Below, in pieces: positions 32,910 through 41,690 of a stretch of DNA of 64,000 nucleotides (positions are counted from its first letter, which is position 1; the number at the start of each line of letters is the position of its first letter). The DNA is from Rhizobium terrae (GTDB lineage Bacteria; Pseudomonadota; Alphaproteobacteria; Rhizobiales; Rhizobiaceae): positions 1 through 64,000 of the forward strand of contig NZ_QJKM01000021.1 in NCBI RefSeq assembly GCF_003425685.1, in the 5' to 3' direction. The notes under the pieces are model-generated. The model saw only the letters and a program-made list of their open reading frames with translations. It made no database searches and was not told where the DNA came from. The position numbers and the translations under genes are program-made.

Positions 32910-33674
32910 TCAATGCAGCGTCTGGCCGCCGCCCTTCTTCCGTTTGCGGGCGTTGCGGGCGAACATGTTGAGCACTTCGACCCCGGCGGAGAAGGCCATG
33001 GCGGCGTAGATATAGCCCTTCGGCACGTGCACGCCGAAACCCTCGACGATCAGCGTGCCGCCGATCATCAGCAGGAAGGCGAGCGCCAGCATGACGATCG
33101 TCGGGTTCTTCTCGATGAAGTTGGCAAGCGGGGTCGCGGCGAGCAGCATGACGGTGACGGCCGCCAGCACGGCGACGACCATGATCGGCAGGTGCGGCGT
33201 CATGCCGACGGCGGTGATGATGCTATCGATCGAAAAGACGAGGTCGAGCAGCAGGATCTGGCCGATCGCCGAGGCGAAGCTCATCTTCACCACGTCCTTG
33301 CCGGCGCCGACAAGGTCTTCCTTGTGGTCTTCGATATCGACGGAATGGTGGATTTCCTTGGTCGCCTTCCAGACGAGGAAGAGGCCGCCGGCGATCAGGA
33401 TCAGGTCCTTCCAGGAGAAGCCGTGGCCGAAGGCCGTGAAGATCGGGTTGGTGAGCTGAACGATCCAGGCAACAGTGCCGAGCAGGCCGAGCCGCATGAT
33501 CAGCGCCAGACCGATGCCGATCTTGCGGGCGCGGTCGCGATGTTCGGGGGGCAGCTTGTTGGTCAGGATGGAAATGAAGATCAGGTTGTCGATGCCGAGC
33601 ACGACTTCCATGACCACGAGTGTCACAAGCGCCACCCAGGCCGCCGGGTCCGCTATGAGCGCTGCAATGTCCAT
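32910..33674 (-). CDS. TerC-family integral membrane protein
   Basis: A 254-residue protein with about seven membrane segments. TerC signatures are LVVMEVVLGIDNLIFISILTNKLP (about 18-41), the acidic membrane residues in LDLVFSIDSIITAVGMT and VLALAFLLMIGGTLIVEGFG-like segments. Bacterial TerC proteins (such as Alx and MeeF) are associated with Mn2+ export or metallation of secreted proteins and, historically, with tellurite resistance. In this window it is a second manganese-related candidate besides sitABCD, though it is 8 kb away. It has a short charged C-terminus (NARKRKKGGGQTLH). Confidence 0.9.
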   Translation of the reverse strand: MDIAALIADPAAWVALVTLVVMEVVLGIDNLIFISILTNKLPPEHRDRARKIGIGLALIMRLGLLGTVAWIVQLTNPIFTAFGHGFSWKDLILIAGGLFLVWKATKEIHHSVDIEDHKEDLVGAGKDVVKMSFASAIGQILLLDLVFSIDSIITAVGMTPHLPIMVVAVLAAVTVMLLAATPLANFIEKNPTIVMLALAFLLMIGGTLIVEGFGVHVPKGYIYAAMAFSAGVEVLNMFARNARKRKKGGGQTLH

Positions 33675-33737
33675 CCATTTCTCCTGTTTTCAATCCACAC
33701 GCGCAATTGCGGGCCGCATTTAAGATGCGACCGGGTA

Positions 33738-33768
33738 AAAACAAGAGGAGGTTGCGTCCCAACCTCCT
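33738..33768 (-). terminator. Intrinsic terminator of the tetR-type gene
   Basis: On the minus strand AGGAGGTTG (33760-33768) pairs with CAACCTCCT (33746-33754) around a 5-nt loop and is followed by CTTGTTTTT. It lies immediately downstream of the emrR stop codon. Confidence 0.75.
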
Positions 33769-33772
33769 GAAA

Positions 33773-34474
33773 TCAGGCGTGTTCTTTGGTTTTTTCGGTC
33801 ACGGTTTTGTCATGGACGCCATAGGCGGCCATGAATACCCGGATCGCGCCCGAGACGGTCCGGTCGAGTTCGCTGAACGGGGGAATGTCTCCAAGGTCGC
33901 CGAACAGGCGGTACTTGAAGAAGGTGCCGCTCGACATGTCGATGAACTGGCGGGCGGCGAGATCGGTATCCTCCACCTTCAGATTGCCGAGCGCGATGTG
34001 GCGCTTGATGAAATCTTCCAGAACCGTACGCACGTTCTGCGACGGCGAATTGAAGAAGTGACGACAGACGCTCGGCATGCGGTCGACGACGCCGATGACC
34101 GTTCGCATCGCCTCGATCACTTGTGGAGCGGTGATATGGGTGGCGAAACCCATGCCGAAGCGGTAGAGGCCATCCTCGACCTCTTCGCTGCCAGCGAGGA
34201 TGTCGCGCATTCTCAGCGTGATGCGTTCGCGCTCGCGGGCCACGATCGCGCCGAAGAGATCTTCCTTGTTCTGGAAGTAGACGTAGATCGTGCCCTTCGA
34301 GACGCCTGCCTCGCGGGTAATGTCGTTCATGCTCGCCGCGTCGAAGCCGAGTTTCATAAACACGGCCTTGGCGCCGTCGATGATCTGTTCCCGTTTCGCC
34401 GGGTCTTCACCCGCTGCGAAACGTCCGGCGGGAACGGGATCGGATTTTTCCAGTTTCCTTGTCTGCCTGGCCAT
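33773..34474 (-). CDS. emrR: TetR/AcrR-family repressor of the emrAB efflux genes
   Basis: A 233-residue TetR protein. A basic N-terminus leads to the HTH (about 27-72): IIDGAKAVFMKLGFDAASMNDITREAGVSKGTIYVYFQNKEDLFGAI. The C-terminal ligand-binding domain is the TetR_C type with FINSPSQ-like FFNSPSQNVRTVLEDFIKRHI. It is divergent from emrA. Two identical-core palindromes, GAACCGCTCGGTTC and GAACCGATCGGTTC, bracket the shared promoter region. In Sinorhizobium meliloti the corresponding regulator is named EmrR; I use that symbol by synteny and family. Confidence 0.88.
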   Translation of the reverse strand: MARQTRKLEKSDPVPAGRFAAGEDPAKREQIIDGAKAVFMKLGFDAASMNDITREAGVSKGTIYVYFQNKEDLFGAIVARERERITLRMRDILAGSEEVEDGLYRFGMGFATHITAPQVIEAMRTVIGVVDRMPSVCRHFFNSPSQNVRTVLEDFIKRHIALGNLKVEDTDLAARQFIDMSSGTFFKYRLFGDLGDIPPFSELDRTVSGAIRVFMAAYGVHDKTVTEKTKEHA

Positions 34475-34499
34475 TTTGATGCCTTTTTTTAACCTTTTC

Positions 34500-34513
34500 G
34501 AACCGCTCGGTTC
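34500..34513 (-). promoter_or_regulatory. EmrR operator 1 at the emrR transcription start
   Basis: GAACCGCTCGGTTC, a palindrome with one central mismatch. It lies just downstream of the emrR promoter (minus strand TTGACA 34547-34552, 17-bp spacer, CATATC 34524-34529), covering its start. Confidence 0.7.
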
Positions 34514-34521
34514 GATTGCCC

Positions 34522-34552
34522 TTGATATGTGTCATCGAAAGGTCTATGTCAA
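34522..34552. promoter_or_regulatory. Overlapping divergent promoters of emrR and emrA
   Basis: Plus strand: TTGATA (34522-34527), 16-bp spacer, CTATGT (34544-34549) for emrA. Minus strand: TTGACA (34547-34552), 17-bp spacer, CATATC (34524-34529) for emrR. The two promoters occupy the same DNA face to face, so polymerase binding is mutually exclusive. Confidence 0.55.
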
Positions 34553-34559
34553 GCTCGCT

Positions 34560-34573
34560 GAACCGATCGGTTC
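34560..34573 (+). promoter_or_regulatory. EmrR operator 2 at the emrA transcription start
   Basis: A perfect palindrome, GAACCGATCGGTTC, 60 bp from operator 1 and covering the predicted emrA transcription start. Confidence 0.7.
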
Positions 34574-34609
34574 GATGGAATAAGACGCTCCCAAGACGGT
34601 ATATCAAAG

Positions 34610-35824
34610 ATGACGGCCTCTCAAAATGCCGGCGCTCTGCGCGCCGTGACCATGGAAAACGCCGGCCTTTCCGAGGCCGAAGCCCGCAAGGGCGCTCCGG
34701 TTGCCGAACAGCCTGCCGCCGCCGAGGCGATCGCTGCTCCGGCAGCCCAGAAGGCGCCGGAAAAGAAGAAGCGCCGCGGCCTGCTCCTGCCGATCCTCGC
34801 GCTTGCCCTTCTGGGCGGTGCCGGATGGTATGGCTACAACTGGTGGATCGACGGCCGGTTTCTGGTTTCCACCGACGACGCTTATGTGGAAGGCGATATC
34901 GCGGTCATCTCCCCGAAGGTTTCCGGTTATGTCGCCAAGGTGAACGTCGTCGAGAACCAGTCGGTGAAGGCGGGCGATCCGCTCGTCACGCTCGACGACG
35001 GCGACTATCAACTCGCGCTGCGGAAGGCGCTGGCGGCGATCGAATCCGCCAAGCTCGCGGTTTCGCGCATCGATGCTCAGATCGTCGGCGGCGAGGCGAC
35101 GCTCAAGCAGGCGCAGGCCCAGCAGGGCGCGCTGGAAGCAGCCGTCCGTGGCGCCGAGATCAACGAGAAGCGCGCATCGAGCCTGCAGCAGAGTTCCGTC
35201 GGCACCGCCGCATCGCTCGACAATGCCCAGATCGCGCTCGAGCAGGCCCGCGCCAACCTCGTCGCCGGCCAGGCGGCGGTTGCCTCCGCCCAGGCCAATA
35301 TCGGCCTCCTGCATGCGCAGCGCGACGAGGCAGTCAACACCATCCGCACCCAGGAGCTTGCCCGCGACCAGGCCCAGCGCGACCTGAGCTTCACGGTGCT
35401 CAAGGCCCCCTATGACGGCGTCATCGGCAATCTCGCCGTCCAGACGGGCGACCTCGTCTCCACCGGCAAGCGGCTGGCATCGCTCGTGCCGCTGACCGAG
35501 CTTTACATCGAGGCGAATTTCAAGGAAACCCAGATCGGCCACCTGGAGCCGGGCTCCAAGGTCCGCGTGCGCGTGGATGCCTATGAGGACCACAACATCA
35601 CCGGAACGGTCGAGTCGATTGCCCCGGCCTCAGGTTCGGTCTTCTCGATGCTGCCGCCGGAAAACGCCACGGGCAACTTCACCAAGGTGGTGCAGCGCGT
35701 GCCCGTCCGGATCTCGATCCCGAAGGAAGACCTCGAACGCCAGCATCTGCGCGCCGGCCTTTCCGTCGTCGTCGATGTCGATACCCGCACGGCGCCCGCC
35801 GGCAACGCCCTGGCCGCCAGATAA
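34610..35824 (+). CDS. emrA: HlyD/EmrA-family membrane fusion protein
   Basis: A 404-residue periplasmic adaptor. After an Ala-rich cytoplasmic N-terminus comes one membrane helix (about 62-80, LLLPILALALLGGAGWYGY). The biotinyl-lipoyl half-motif is STDDAYVEGDIAVISPKVSGYVAKVNVVENQSV. A long alpha-helical coiled hairpin (about 135-250) follows, then the second half-motif LKAPYDGVIGNLAVQTGDLVSTGKRLASLVPL and a beta-barrel domain. It links EmrB to an outer-membrane channel, which is not encoded here. The gene ends 19 bp before emrB. Confidence 0.93.
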   Translation: MTASQNAGALRAVTMENAGLSEAEARKGAPVAEQPAAAEAIAAPAAQKAPEKKKRRGLLLPILALALLGGAGWYGYNWWIDGRFLVSTDDAYVEGDIAVISPKVSGYVAKVNVVENQSVKAGDPLVTLDDGDYQLALRKALAAIESAKLAVSRIDAQIVGGEATLKQAQAQQGALEAAVRGAEINEKRASSLQQSSVGTAASLDNAQIALEQARANLVAGQAAVASAQANIGLLHAQRDEAVNTIRTQELARDQAQRDLSFTVLKAPYDGVIGNLAVQTGDLVSTGKRLASLVPLTELYIEANFKETQIGHLEPGSKVRVRVDAYEDHNITGTVESIAPASGSVFSMLPPENATGNFTKVVQRVPVRISIPKEDLERQHLRAGLSVVVDVDTRTAPAGNALAAR

Positions 35825-35843
35825 GAGTTAGAGGAGAACGGCC

Positions 35844-37433
35844 ATGGCAGGTGCAACGGCCGTCGCGGGTGCTCCATTGGCAATGCCCGCGGACCAGCCC
35901 ATGGACCGCCGCAAGATCATCGCCTTCTTCGCGATGGTCTTCGGCATGTTCATGTCGATCCTGGACATCCAGATCGTTTCGGCCTCGCTTGCCGAAATCC
36001 AGGCCGGCCTTTCCGCCGGCTCGGACGAGATCGCCTGGGTGCAGACCTCCTACCTGATCGCCGAAGTGATCATGATCCCGCTGTCGGGGACGCTCGCGCG
36101 CATCATCTCGACGCGTTACCTCTTTGCCATCTGTGCGGCCGGGTTCACCATCGCCAGCGCGCTCTGCGCCACGGCCACCAGCATCGAGGAAATGATCGTC
36201 TTCCGCGCGCTGCAGGGTTTCATCGGCGGCGGCATGATCCCGTCCGTCTTTGCGGCGGCCTTCACCATCTTCCCGCCGTCGAAGCGCAGCATCGTCTCGC
36301 CGATCATCGGCCTCGTCGCCACACTCGCACCGACCATCGGACCGACCGTCGGCGGCTATCTCAGCAATTCCTTCTCCTGGCACTGGCTGTTCCTGGTCAA
36401 CATCATCCCGGGCATCATCGTGACGGCCGTCACCTTCACCATGATCGATTTCGACAAGCCGCAGCTGCAGCTGATGAAGAAGTTCGACTGGTGGGGTCTC
36501 GTCTCCATGGGCGTCTTCCTCGGTTCGCTGGAATACGTGCTGGAAGAGGGCAACAACAAGGACTGGTTCAGCGACGAGCATATCGTCATCGGCACGGTCT
36601 TCATCGTGGTCGGCGCCGTGGTGTTCTTCTGGCGGGCGTTCAAGGTGGAGTTCCCGGTCGTGGATCTCCGCGCCTTCGGCAACGCCAATTTCGCCTTCGG
36701 CTCGTTGTTCTCCTTCATCATGGGCGTCGGTCTTTACGGCCTCACCTATCTCTATCCGCTCTATCTCGGCCGCATCCGCCACTACGATTCGCTGATGATC
36801 GGCGAGACGATGTTCGTCTCCGGCATCGCCATGTTCGTCTCCGCGCCGATCGTCGGCCGGCTGTCGAACAGCGTGGACCTGCGGGTGATGATGGCGGTCG
36901 GATTCGGCGCCTTCGCCATGGGCACCTGGCTGATGACCGGCATCACGTCGGACTGGGATTTCTGGGAACTGTTCCTGCCGCAGATCCTGCGCGGGTTCGG
37001 CATGATGATGTGCATGGTGCCGATCAGCAATATCGCTCTCGGCACGCTGGCGCCGCAGCGCATCCAGGGCGCGTCGGGGCTCTTCAACCTGACCCGCAAC
37101 CTCGGCGGCGCGGTGGGTCTCGCGCTCATCAACACGGCGCTGACCCAGCGTTCGGACGAGCACTACGCCCGGCTTGCCGAGCATGTGAACTACGGCAATC
37201 CGGCCGCCTTGAACTGGCTCGACAACGTCGGTGCCAACTACAATTCCTTCGGTCTCGACGGCAGCGCCGTGGCGCTCCAGAAGATCTCGGGCATCATCAC
37301 CCAGCAGGCCTGGCTTTTGTCCTTCATGGATGTCTTCTTCATCCTGACGGCACTGTTCGGCAGCCTGATCTTCTTCGTCTTCCTGATCGCCAAGCCGGCC
37401 CGCCCCGCAGGTGCCGGCGGCGGCGGCCACTAG
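35844..37433 (+). CDS. emrB: DHA2-family MFS multidrug efflux pump
   Basis: A 529-residue protein with 14 predicted membrane helices, as in EmrB. Signatures are FGMFMSILDIQIVSASLAEIQ in helix 1, IAWVQTSYLIAEVIMIPLSG, the motif C region GLVATLAPTIGPTVGGYLS (about 153-171) and LFNLTRNLGGAVGLALINT near the end. It exports drugs or plant phenolics by proton antiport. In S. meliloti the emrAB pair is linked to tolerance of plant compounds; that is family knowledge. GAGGAGA ribosome binding site; a canonical terminator follows. Confidence 0.93.
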   Translation: MAGATAVAGAPLAMPADQPMDRRKIIAFFAMVFGMFMSILDIQIVSASLAEIQAGLSAGSDEIAWVQTSYLIAEVIMIPLSGTLARIISTRYLFAICAAGFTIASALCATATSIEEMIVFRALQGFIGGGMIPSVFAAAFTIFPPSKRSIVSPIIGLVATLAPTIGPTVGGYLSNSFSWHWLFLVNIIPGIIVTAVTFTMIDFDKPQLQLMKKFDWWGLVSMGVFLGSLEYVLEEGNNKDWFSDEHIVIGTVFIVVGAVVFFWRAFKVEFPVVDLRAFGNANFAFGSLFSFIMGVGLYGLTYLYPLYLGRIRHYDSLMIGETMFVSGIAMFVSAPIVGRLSNSVDLRVMMAVGFGAFAMGTWLMTGITSDWDFWELFLPQILRGFGMMMCMVPISNIALGTLAPQRIQGASGLFNLTRNLGGAVGLALINTALTQRSDEHYARLAEHVNYGNPAALNWLDNVGANYNSFGLDGSAVALQKISGIITQQAWLLSFMDVFFILTALFGSLIFFVFLIAKPARPAGAGGGGH

Positions 37434-37460
37434 AATTTCCGCATTCCACCGCCGGGAGAG

Positions 37461-37492
37461 GGCCGTCACGCAAGTGGCGGCCTTTTTCTTTC
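37461..37492 (+). terminator. Intrinsic terminator of emrAB
   Basis: GGCCGTCAC (37461-37469) pairs with GTGGCGGCC (37474-37482), one G-T wobble, loop GCAA, followed by TTTTTCTTTC. Confidence 0.85.
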
Positions 37493-37552
37493 AGGATATC
37501 GGCGCTGGAATATTTTTGTCATGCGTTTTGAGTGACGTGCCGCAAATTCTGA

Positions 37553-37565
37553 TTTACGTACCTCA
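37553..37565 (+). promoter_or_regulatory. Shared box upstream of the lacI-type gene
   Basis: TTTACGTACCTCA, found again at 42025-42037 before the sugar ABC operon. In both places TTTACG is followed, after 16 bp, by a CTA-type -10 (CTACGA here, CTAGCG there) and then GGAGGAG. The box therefore covers the -35 of two promoters that are probably controlled by the same regulator. Confidence 0.55.
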
Positions 37566-37598
37566 AAAATTGGGCTACGACCTTCCTCGGAGGAGTTC

Positions 37599-38639
37599 AT
37601 GAAGCCTACTGTCCACGATATCGCGAAGATCGCAGGCGTCAGCCTGGCGACCGTCGACCGGGTCCTCAACGGGCGGCCGGGCGTGCGTGCCGTCACCAGG
37701 GGCAAGGTGGAAGAGGCGATCGCCTCGCTCGGTTACGTGCGGGACCTCGCCGCGGCGAACCTCGCCAAGAGCCGCACCTATCCCTTTGTGTTCATCCTGC
37801 CGGAAAACGACAATTCCTTCATGATCGGGCTTCGCGAGGAAGTCCTAGCCGCGGTCGTGCGTTCGAGCACGGAGCGGACCGACATCCGCATCGTCAACGT
37901 GCCGCCCTTCGATCCGCGGGCGCTGGTTGCCGCGTTGAATGAGTTGCTCGGGGAAAAGCCGGCCGGCGTCGCCTTCGTGGCGATCGATGCGCCGGAGGTG
38001 CGGGAGGCCGCCGGGCGGCTGACGGGAGCCGGCATTCCGATCGTCACGCTCGTCTCGGACCTGCCAGATTCCACCCGTGACCACTACGCCGGCATCGACA
38101 ATATCGCCGCCGGCCGCACTGCGGGAAGCCTGATGGGGCGTTTCCTCAGTGCGCCTTCGACTGCGGGGCAAATGCGCTGTGTCGCCGTGCTCGCCGGTTC
38201 CATGCTGGTGCGCGACCATCGCGAACGGCTGGAGGGTTTCTCGGCTGTCATCGGCGACGCCTATCCCGATATCCACATCCTGCCGGTTCTGGAAGGCCGC
38301 GACGATCCGGTGCTTGCCGAGACGATGATCGCGGATGCGCTGCGCCGCAACCAGGATATCGCAGGCATCTACAGTCTCGGGGCGGGCAATCGCGGCCTCA
38401 TCCGTGCCGTCCAGAGGGCGGGCATCGCCAGCCGCCCGCTGGTCATCGCCCATGAACTGACGGCTTCGACCCGGGCGGCGCTGATCGGCGACGTCATCGA
38501 CGCCGTGCTCAACCAAGATGCTGGCCACGAGGTCAGGAGCGCCATTCGGGTGCTCAAGGCCAAGGCCGACGGTCTGCCGGTTCTCGCCGCGCAGGAGCGC
38601 ATCCGCATCGACATCTTTCTGAAGGACAATCTGCCCTGA
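37599..38639 (+). CDS. LacI-family regulator of the xylose genes
   Basis: A 346-residue LacI protein. The HTH and hinge are TVHDIAKIAGVSLATVDRVLNGRPGVRAVTRGKVEEAI (about 4-41). The effector domain is periplasmic-binding-protein-like (about 60-340, type Peripla_BP_4), with the KPAGVAFVAIDAPEVREA and GIDNIAAGRTAGSLMGRFL segments. Such domains usually bind sugars directly. It precedes xylB and xylA in the same direction. The shared box before this gene and before the ABC operon suggests autoregulation plus control of transport. Confidence 0.9.
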   Translation: MKPTVHDIAKIAGVSLATVDRVLNGRPGVRAVTRGKVEEAIASLGYVRDLAAANLAKSRTYPFVFILPENDNSFMIGLREEVLAAVVRSSTERTDIRIVNVPPFDPRALVAALNELLGEKPAGVAFVAIDAPEVREAAGRLTGAGIPIVTLVSDLPDSTRDHYAGIDNIAAGRTAGSLMGRFLSAPSTAGQMRCVAVLAGSMLVRDHRERLEGFSAVIGDAYPDIHILPVLEGRDDPVLAETMIADALRRNQDIAGIYSLGAGNRGLIRAVQRAGIASRPLVIAHELTASTRAALIGDVIDAVLNQDAGHEVRSAIRVLKAKADGLPVLAAQERIRIDIFLKDNLP

Positions 38640-38645
38640 GTGCCG

Positions 38646-38690
38646 GCGCATGCCGAAAAACGCGAAACGGTTTTCGGAAAAGATGCGTCG
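38646..38690. repeat. Short rhizobial palindromic unit before xylB
   Basis: GCGCAT ... CCGAAAA (38653-38659) ... TTTTCGG (38671-38677) ... ATGCGT (38683-38688): nested inverted arms around a spacer ACGCGAAACGG. This CCGAAAA-N11-TTTTCGG core with ATGC-rich outer arms is a frequent intergenic palindrome in Rhizobiales genomes (known from memory; frequency not computed). Confidence 0.5.
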
Positions 38691-38732
38691 CGAACAAAAA
38701 GGCCGCGAAGGCGGCGGAGTTAGGAGAACCCC

Positions 38733-40187
38733 ATGTATCTCGGTCTCGATCTCGGCACGTCCGGCGTCAAGGCGATGCTGATCGACGGTGATCAGAAGAT
38801 CATCGGCTCGGCGAGCGGTTCGCTGGACGTGTCGCGTCCGCATTCCGGCTGGTCGGAACAGGAACCGGCCCACTGGATCCGTGCCACGGAAGAGGCGGTC
38901 GCCGGCCTCAAGGCCAAGTTTCCGAAGGAACTTGCGGCCGTGAAAGGCATCGGCCTTTCCGGTCAGATGCATGGTGCGACGCTGCTCGACGCCGACGACA
39001 AGGTCCTGCGTCCCTGCATTCTCTGGAACGACACCCGTTCTCATGAAGAGGCGGCGGCGCTCGACGCCGATCCGATCTTTCGCAAGCTCACCGGCAACAT
39101 CGTCTTTCCCGGATTTACGGCGCCGAAACTAGTCTGGGTCGCGAAGCACGAGCCGGAGGTCTTCGTCAAGGTCGCCAAGGTCCTGCTGCCGAAGGATTAC
39201 CTGCGCCTCTGGCTGACGGGCGAGCACATTTCCGAAATGTCGGATTCGGCCGGCACGTCCTGGCTTGATACGGGCGCCCGCAAGTGGTCGTCCGAACTGC
39301 TGGCCGCCACCGGTCTGTCTGAAAATCACATGCCGTCGCTGGTCGAAGGTACGGAACAGGGGGGGCAGCTGCGGTCCGAACTCGCATCCGCCTGGGGCAT
39401 GTCCGGCACGGTCGTCGTCGCCGGCGGGGCAGGGGACAATGCGGCGTCTGCCTGCGGCATGGGAACCGTGGCGGAAGGCAATGCCTTCGTGTCGCTCGGC
39501 ACGTCGGGCGTGCTCTTCGCCGCCAATGCCTCCTATCTGCCGAAGCCGGAAAGCGCCGTACACGCCTTCTGCCACGCGCTGCCGAAGACCTGGCACCAGA
39601 TGGGCGTCATCCTGTCGGCGACCGATGCGCTCAACTGGTATTCGCATATCGCCGGCAAGACGGCCGCCGAACTTACCCAGGAACTCGGAGAGACGCTGAA
39701 GGCGCCGGCCGGCGTCACCTTCCTGCCCTACCTTTCCGGCGAGCGGACGCCGCATAACGACGCCGTCATCCGCGGCTCGTTCATCGGTCTCGGGCACGAA
39801 AGCAGCCGCGCGGTGCTGACCCAGGCGGTGCTCGAAGGCGTCACCTTTGCGATCCGTGACAATCTCGAAGCCCTGAAATCCGCCGGCACCTCGATCTCCC
39901 GCGTCACCGCCATCGGCGGCGGCTCGCGCTCGCGCTACTGGCTGGCCTCGATCGCGACCGCGCTTGGGGTGCCGGTCGATATTCCGTCCGACGGCGATTT
40001 CGGCGCGGCATTCGGCGCGGCCCGCCTCGGGCTGATCGCCGCGACGGGTGCCGACCCGGTCGCCGTCTGCTCGGCACCGAAGACGGAGGAGACGATCGAG
40101 CCGGTGTCATGGCTGACGGAGGCCTATGAAACTGCCTATGCCCGCTACCGCGCCGCCTATCCGGCGGTCCGGTCGATCGGACATTGA
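38733..40187 (+). CDS. xylB: Xylulokinase
   Basis: A 484-residue FGGY kinase. The phosphate-1 motif is YLGLDLGTSGVKAMLIDGD at the N-terminus, the substrate segment is LSGQMHGATLLDADDKVLR with WNDTRSHEEA, and the ATP-binding domain has VAGGAGDNAASACGMGTV, SLGTSGVLFA and VTAIGGGSRSRYW. It makes xylulose 5-phosphate from xylulose, feeding the pentose phosphate pathway (transaldolase is at 17194). TTAGGAGAA ribosome binding site. xylA follows after a 192-bp gap that holds a palindromic element. Confidence 0.95.
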   Translation: MYLGLDLGTSGVKAMLIDGDQKIIGSASGSLDVSRPHSGWSEQEPAHWIRATEEAVAGLKAKFPKELAAVKGIGLSGQMHGATLLDADDKVLRPCILWNDTRSHEEAAALDADPIFRKLTGNIVFPGFTAPKLVWVAKHEPEVFVKVAKVLLPKDYLRLWLTGEHISEMSDSAGTSWLDTGARKWSSELLAATGLSENHMPSLVEGTEQGGQLRSELASAWGMSGTVVVAGGAGDNAASACGMGTVAEGNAFVSLGTSGVLFAANASYLPKPESAVHAFCHALPKTWHQMGVILSATDALNWYSHIAGKTAAELTQELGETLKAPAGVTFLPYLSGERTPHNDAVIRGSFIGLGHESSRAVLTQAVLEGVTFAIRDNLEALKSAGTSISRVTAIGGGSRSRYWLASIATALGVPVDIPSDGDFGAAFGAARLGLIAATGADPVAVCSAPKTEETIEPVSWLTEAYETAYARYRAAYPAVRSIGH

Positions 40188-40197
40188 ACCCGGATTG

Positions 40198-40333
40198 CCC
40201 CTCACCCTAACCCTCTCCCCGCCGGCAGGGAGAGGGGACGTGCCACACTCGGCATCCGAGAGGGACGGAGGGGCTGGAGTGCATTTCCTTCTCCCAGCAA
40301 GCGGGAAGAAGGTGCCGGCAGGCGGATGAGGGG
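40198..40333. repeat. RIME-like intergenic element between xylB and xylA (inverted orientation)
   Basis: It begins CCCCTCACCCTAACCCTCTC and ends with GGCAGGCGGATGAGGGG, so it is the reverse orientation of the 3766 and 26801 elements. Hairpins: CCCTCTCCCCG with GGGAGAGGGG, and CCTTCTCCC with GGGAAGAAGG. The placement between two genes of one operon parallels the smoE-smoF case. Confidence 0.78.
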
Positions 40334-40379
40334 CGGAACCGCCCACGAAGTGACTGAACTTTCCCAAGGAGAAAACACC

Positions 40380-41690
40380 ATGAGCACAGGCTTTTTCGGA
40401 GATATCCAGAAGATCAAATACGAAGGCCCCGAGAGCACCAATCCGCTCGCCTTCCGCCACTACAATCCGGACGAGATCGTCGCCGGCAAGCGGATGGAGG
40501 ACCATCTGCGTTTCGCGATCGCCTATTGGCACACCTTCACTTGGCCGGGCGGCGATCCGTTCGGCGGCCAGACGTTCCTAAGGCCGTGGTTCTCCGATAC
40601 CATGGAAGCGGCCAAGATGAAGGCGGACGTCGCATTCGAATTCTTCCAGCTTCTCGGCGCGCCCTTCTATTGCTTCCATGATGCGGACGTGCGCCCGGAA
40701 GGCAATAACTTTGCCGAGAACACGAAGAACCTCAACGAGATCGTCGATTATTTCGAGAAGAAGCAGGCCGAGACGGGCACCAAGCTTCTCTGGGGCACGG
40801 CGAACCTCTTCTCGAACCGCCGTTACATGGCGGGCGCGGCCACCAATCCGGATCCGGATGTCTTCGCCTTCGCCGCCGCGACGGTAAAAACCTGCCTCGA
40901 CGCTACCAAGCGCCTCGGCGGCGTCAACTACGTATTGTGGGGCGGCCGCGAAGGTTACGAAACGATCCTCAACACCGACTTCACTCGCGAGCTCGACCAG
41001 CTCGGCCGCTTTTTGAACCTTGTCGTGGAATACAAGTACAAGATCGGCTTCGAAGGCACGATCCTGATCGAGCCGAAGCCGCAAGAGCCGACCAAGCACC
41101 AGTACGACTACGACGTCTCGACTGTCTACGCCTTCCTGCAGAAGAACGGGCTCGAGAAGGAAGTGAAGGTCAATATCGAACAGGGCCACGCGATCCTTGC
41201 CGGCCATTCCTTCGAGCACGAGATCGCCATGGCGAACACGTTCGGCATTTTCGGCTCGATCGACATGAACCGCAACGACATGCAGTCCGGCTGGGATACC
41301 GACCAGTTCCCCAACAATGTGCCGGAAATGGCGCTCGCCTACTATCACATCCTGCAGGGCGGCGGCTTCGTCAACGGCGGCACCAACTTCGACGCCAAGC
41401 TGCGCCGCCAGTCGCTGGACCCCGAGGACCTGCTGATCGGTCATATCGGCGGCATGGATTGCTGCGCCCGCGGCCTGAAGGCTGCCGCGAAGATGATCGA
41501 CGACGGCGCGCTGAAGATCCCGCTCGATGCCCGTTACGAAAAGTGGGACAGCCCGGAATACCAGAAGATGCTGCGCGGCGAATACAAGCTCGACGACATC
41601 GCCTCCTGGGTGGAAAAGCAGAACATCAATCCGGAACCGAAGTCCGGCCGCCAGGAATATCTGGAAAACGTCGTCAACCGCTACGTCTGA
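40380..41690 (+). CDS. xylA: Xylose isomerase
   Basis: 436 residues from the ATG at 40380 (MSTGFFGDIQKIKYEG), with AAGGAGAA before it; an 18-residue upstream extension runs into the repeat and is rejected. It is a class II xylose isomerase by length. The active-site His/Asp are in YCFHDADVRPEG. The signature VLWGGREGYETILNTD, metal-ligand segments TILIEPKPQEPTKHQYDYD, EQGHAILAGHSFEHE and SIDMNRNDMQSGWDTDQFP are intact. It converts D-xylose to D-xylulose for XylB. It ends convergently onto the antitoxin-like remnant (17-bp overlap). Confidence 0.96.
   Translation: MSTGFFGDIQKIKYEGPESTNPLAFRHYNPDEIVAGKRMEDHLRFAIAYWHTFTWPGGDPFGGQTFLRPWFSDTMEAAKMKADVAFEFFQLLGAPFYCFHDADVRPEGNNFAENTKNLNEIVDYFEKKQAETGTKLLWGTANLFSNRRYMAGAATNPDPDVFAFAAATVKTCLDATKRLGGVNYVLWGGREGYETILNTDFTRELDQLGRFLNLVVEYKYKIGFEGTILIEPKPQEPTKHQYDYDVSTVYAFLQKNGLEKEVKVNIEQGHAILAGHSFEHEIAMANTFGIFGSIDMNRNDMQSGWDTDQFPNNVPEMALAYYHILQGGGFVNGGTNFDAKLRRQSLDPEDLLIGHIGGMDCCARGLKAAAKMIDDGALKIPLDARYEKWDSPEYQKMLRGEYKLDDIASWVEKQNINPEPKSGRQEYLENVVNRYV

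Noticed and set aside
35679..37469. A 596-residue minus-strand frame opposite emrB
   Set aside because: emrB has full family signatures and a terminator; the opposite frame has only charged low-complexity sequence.
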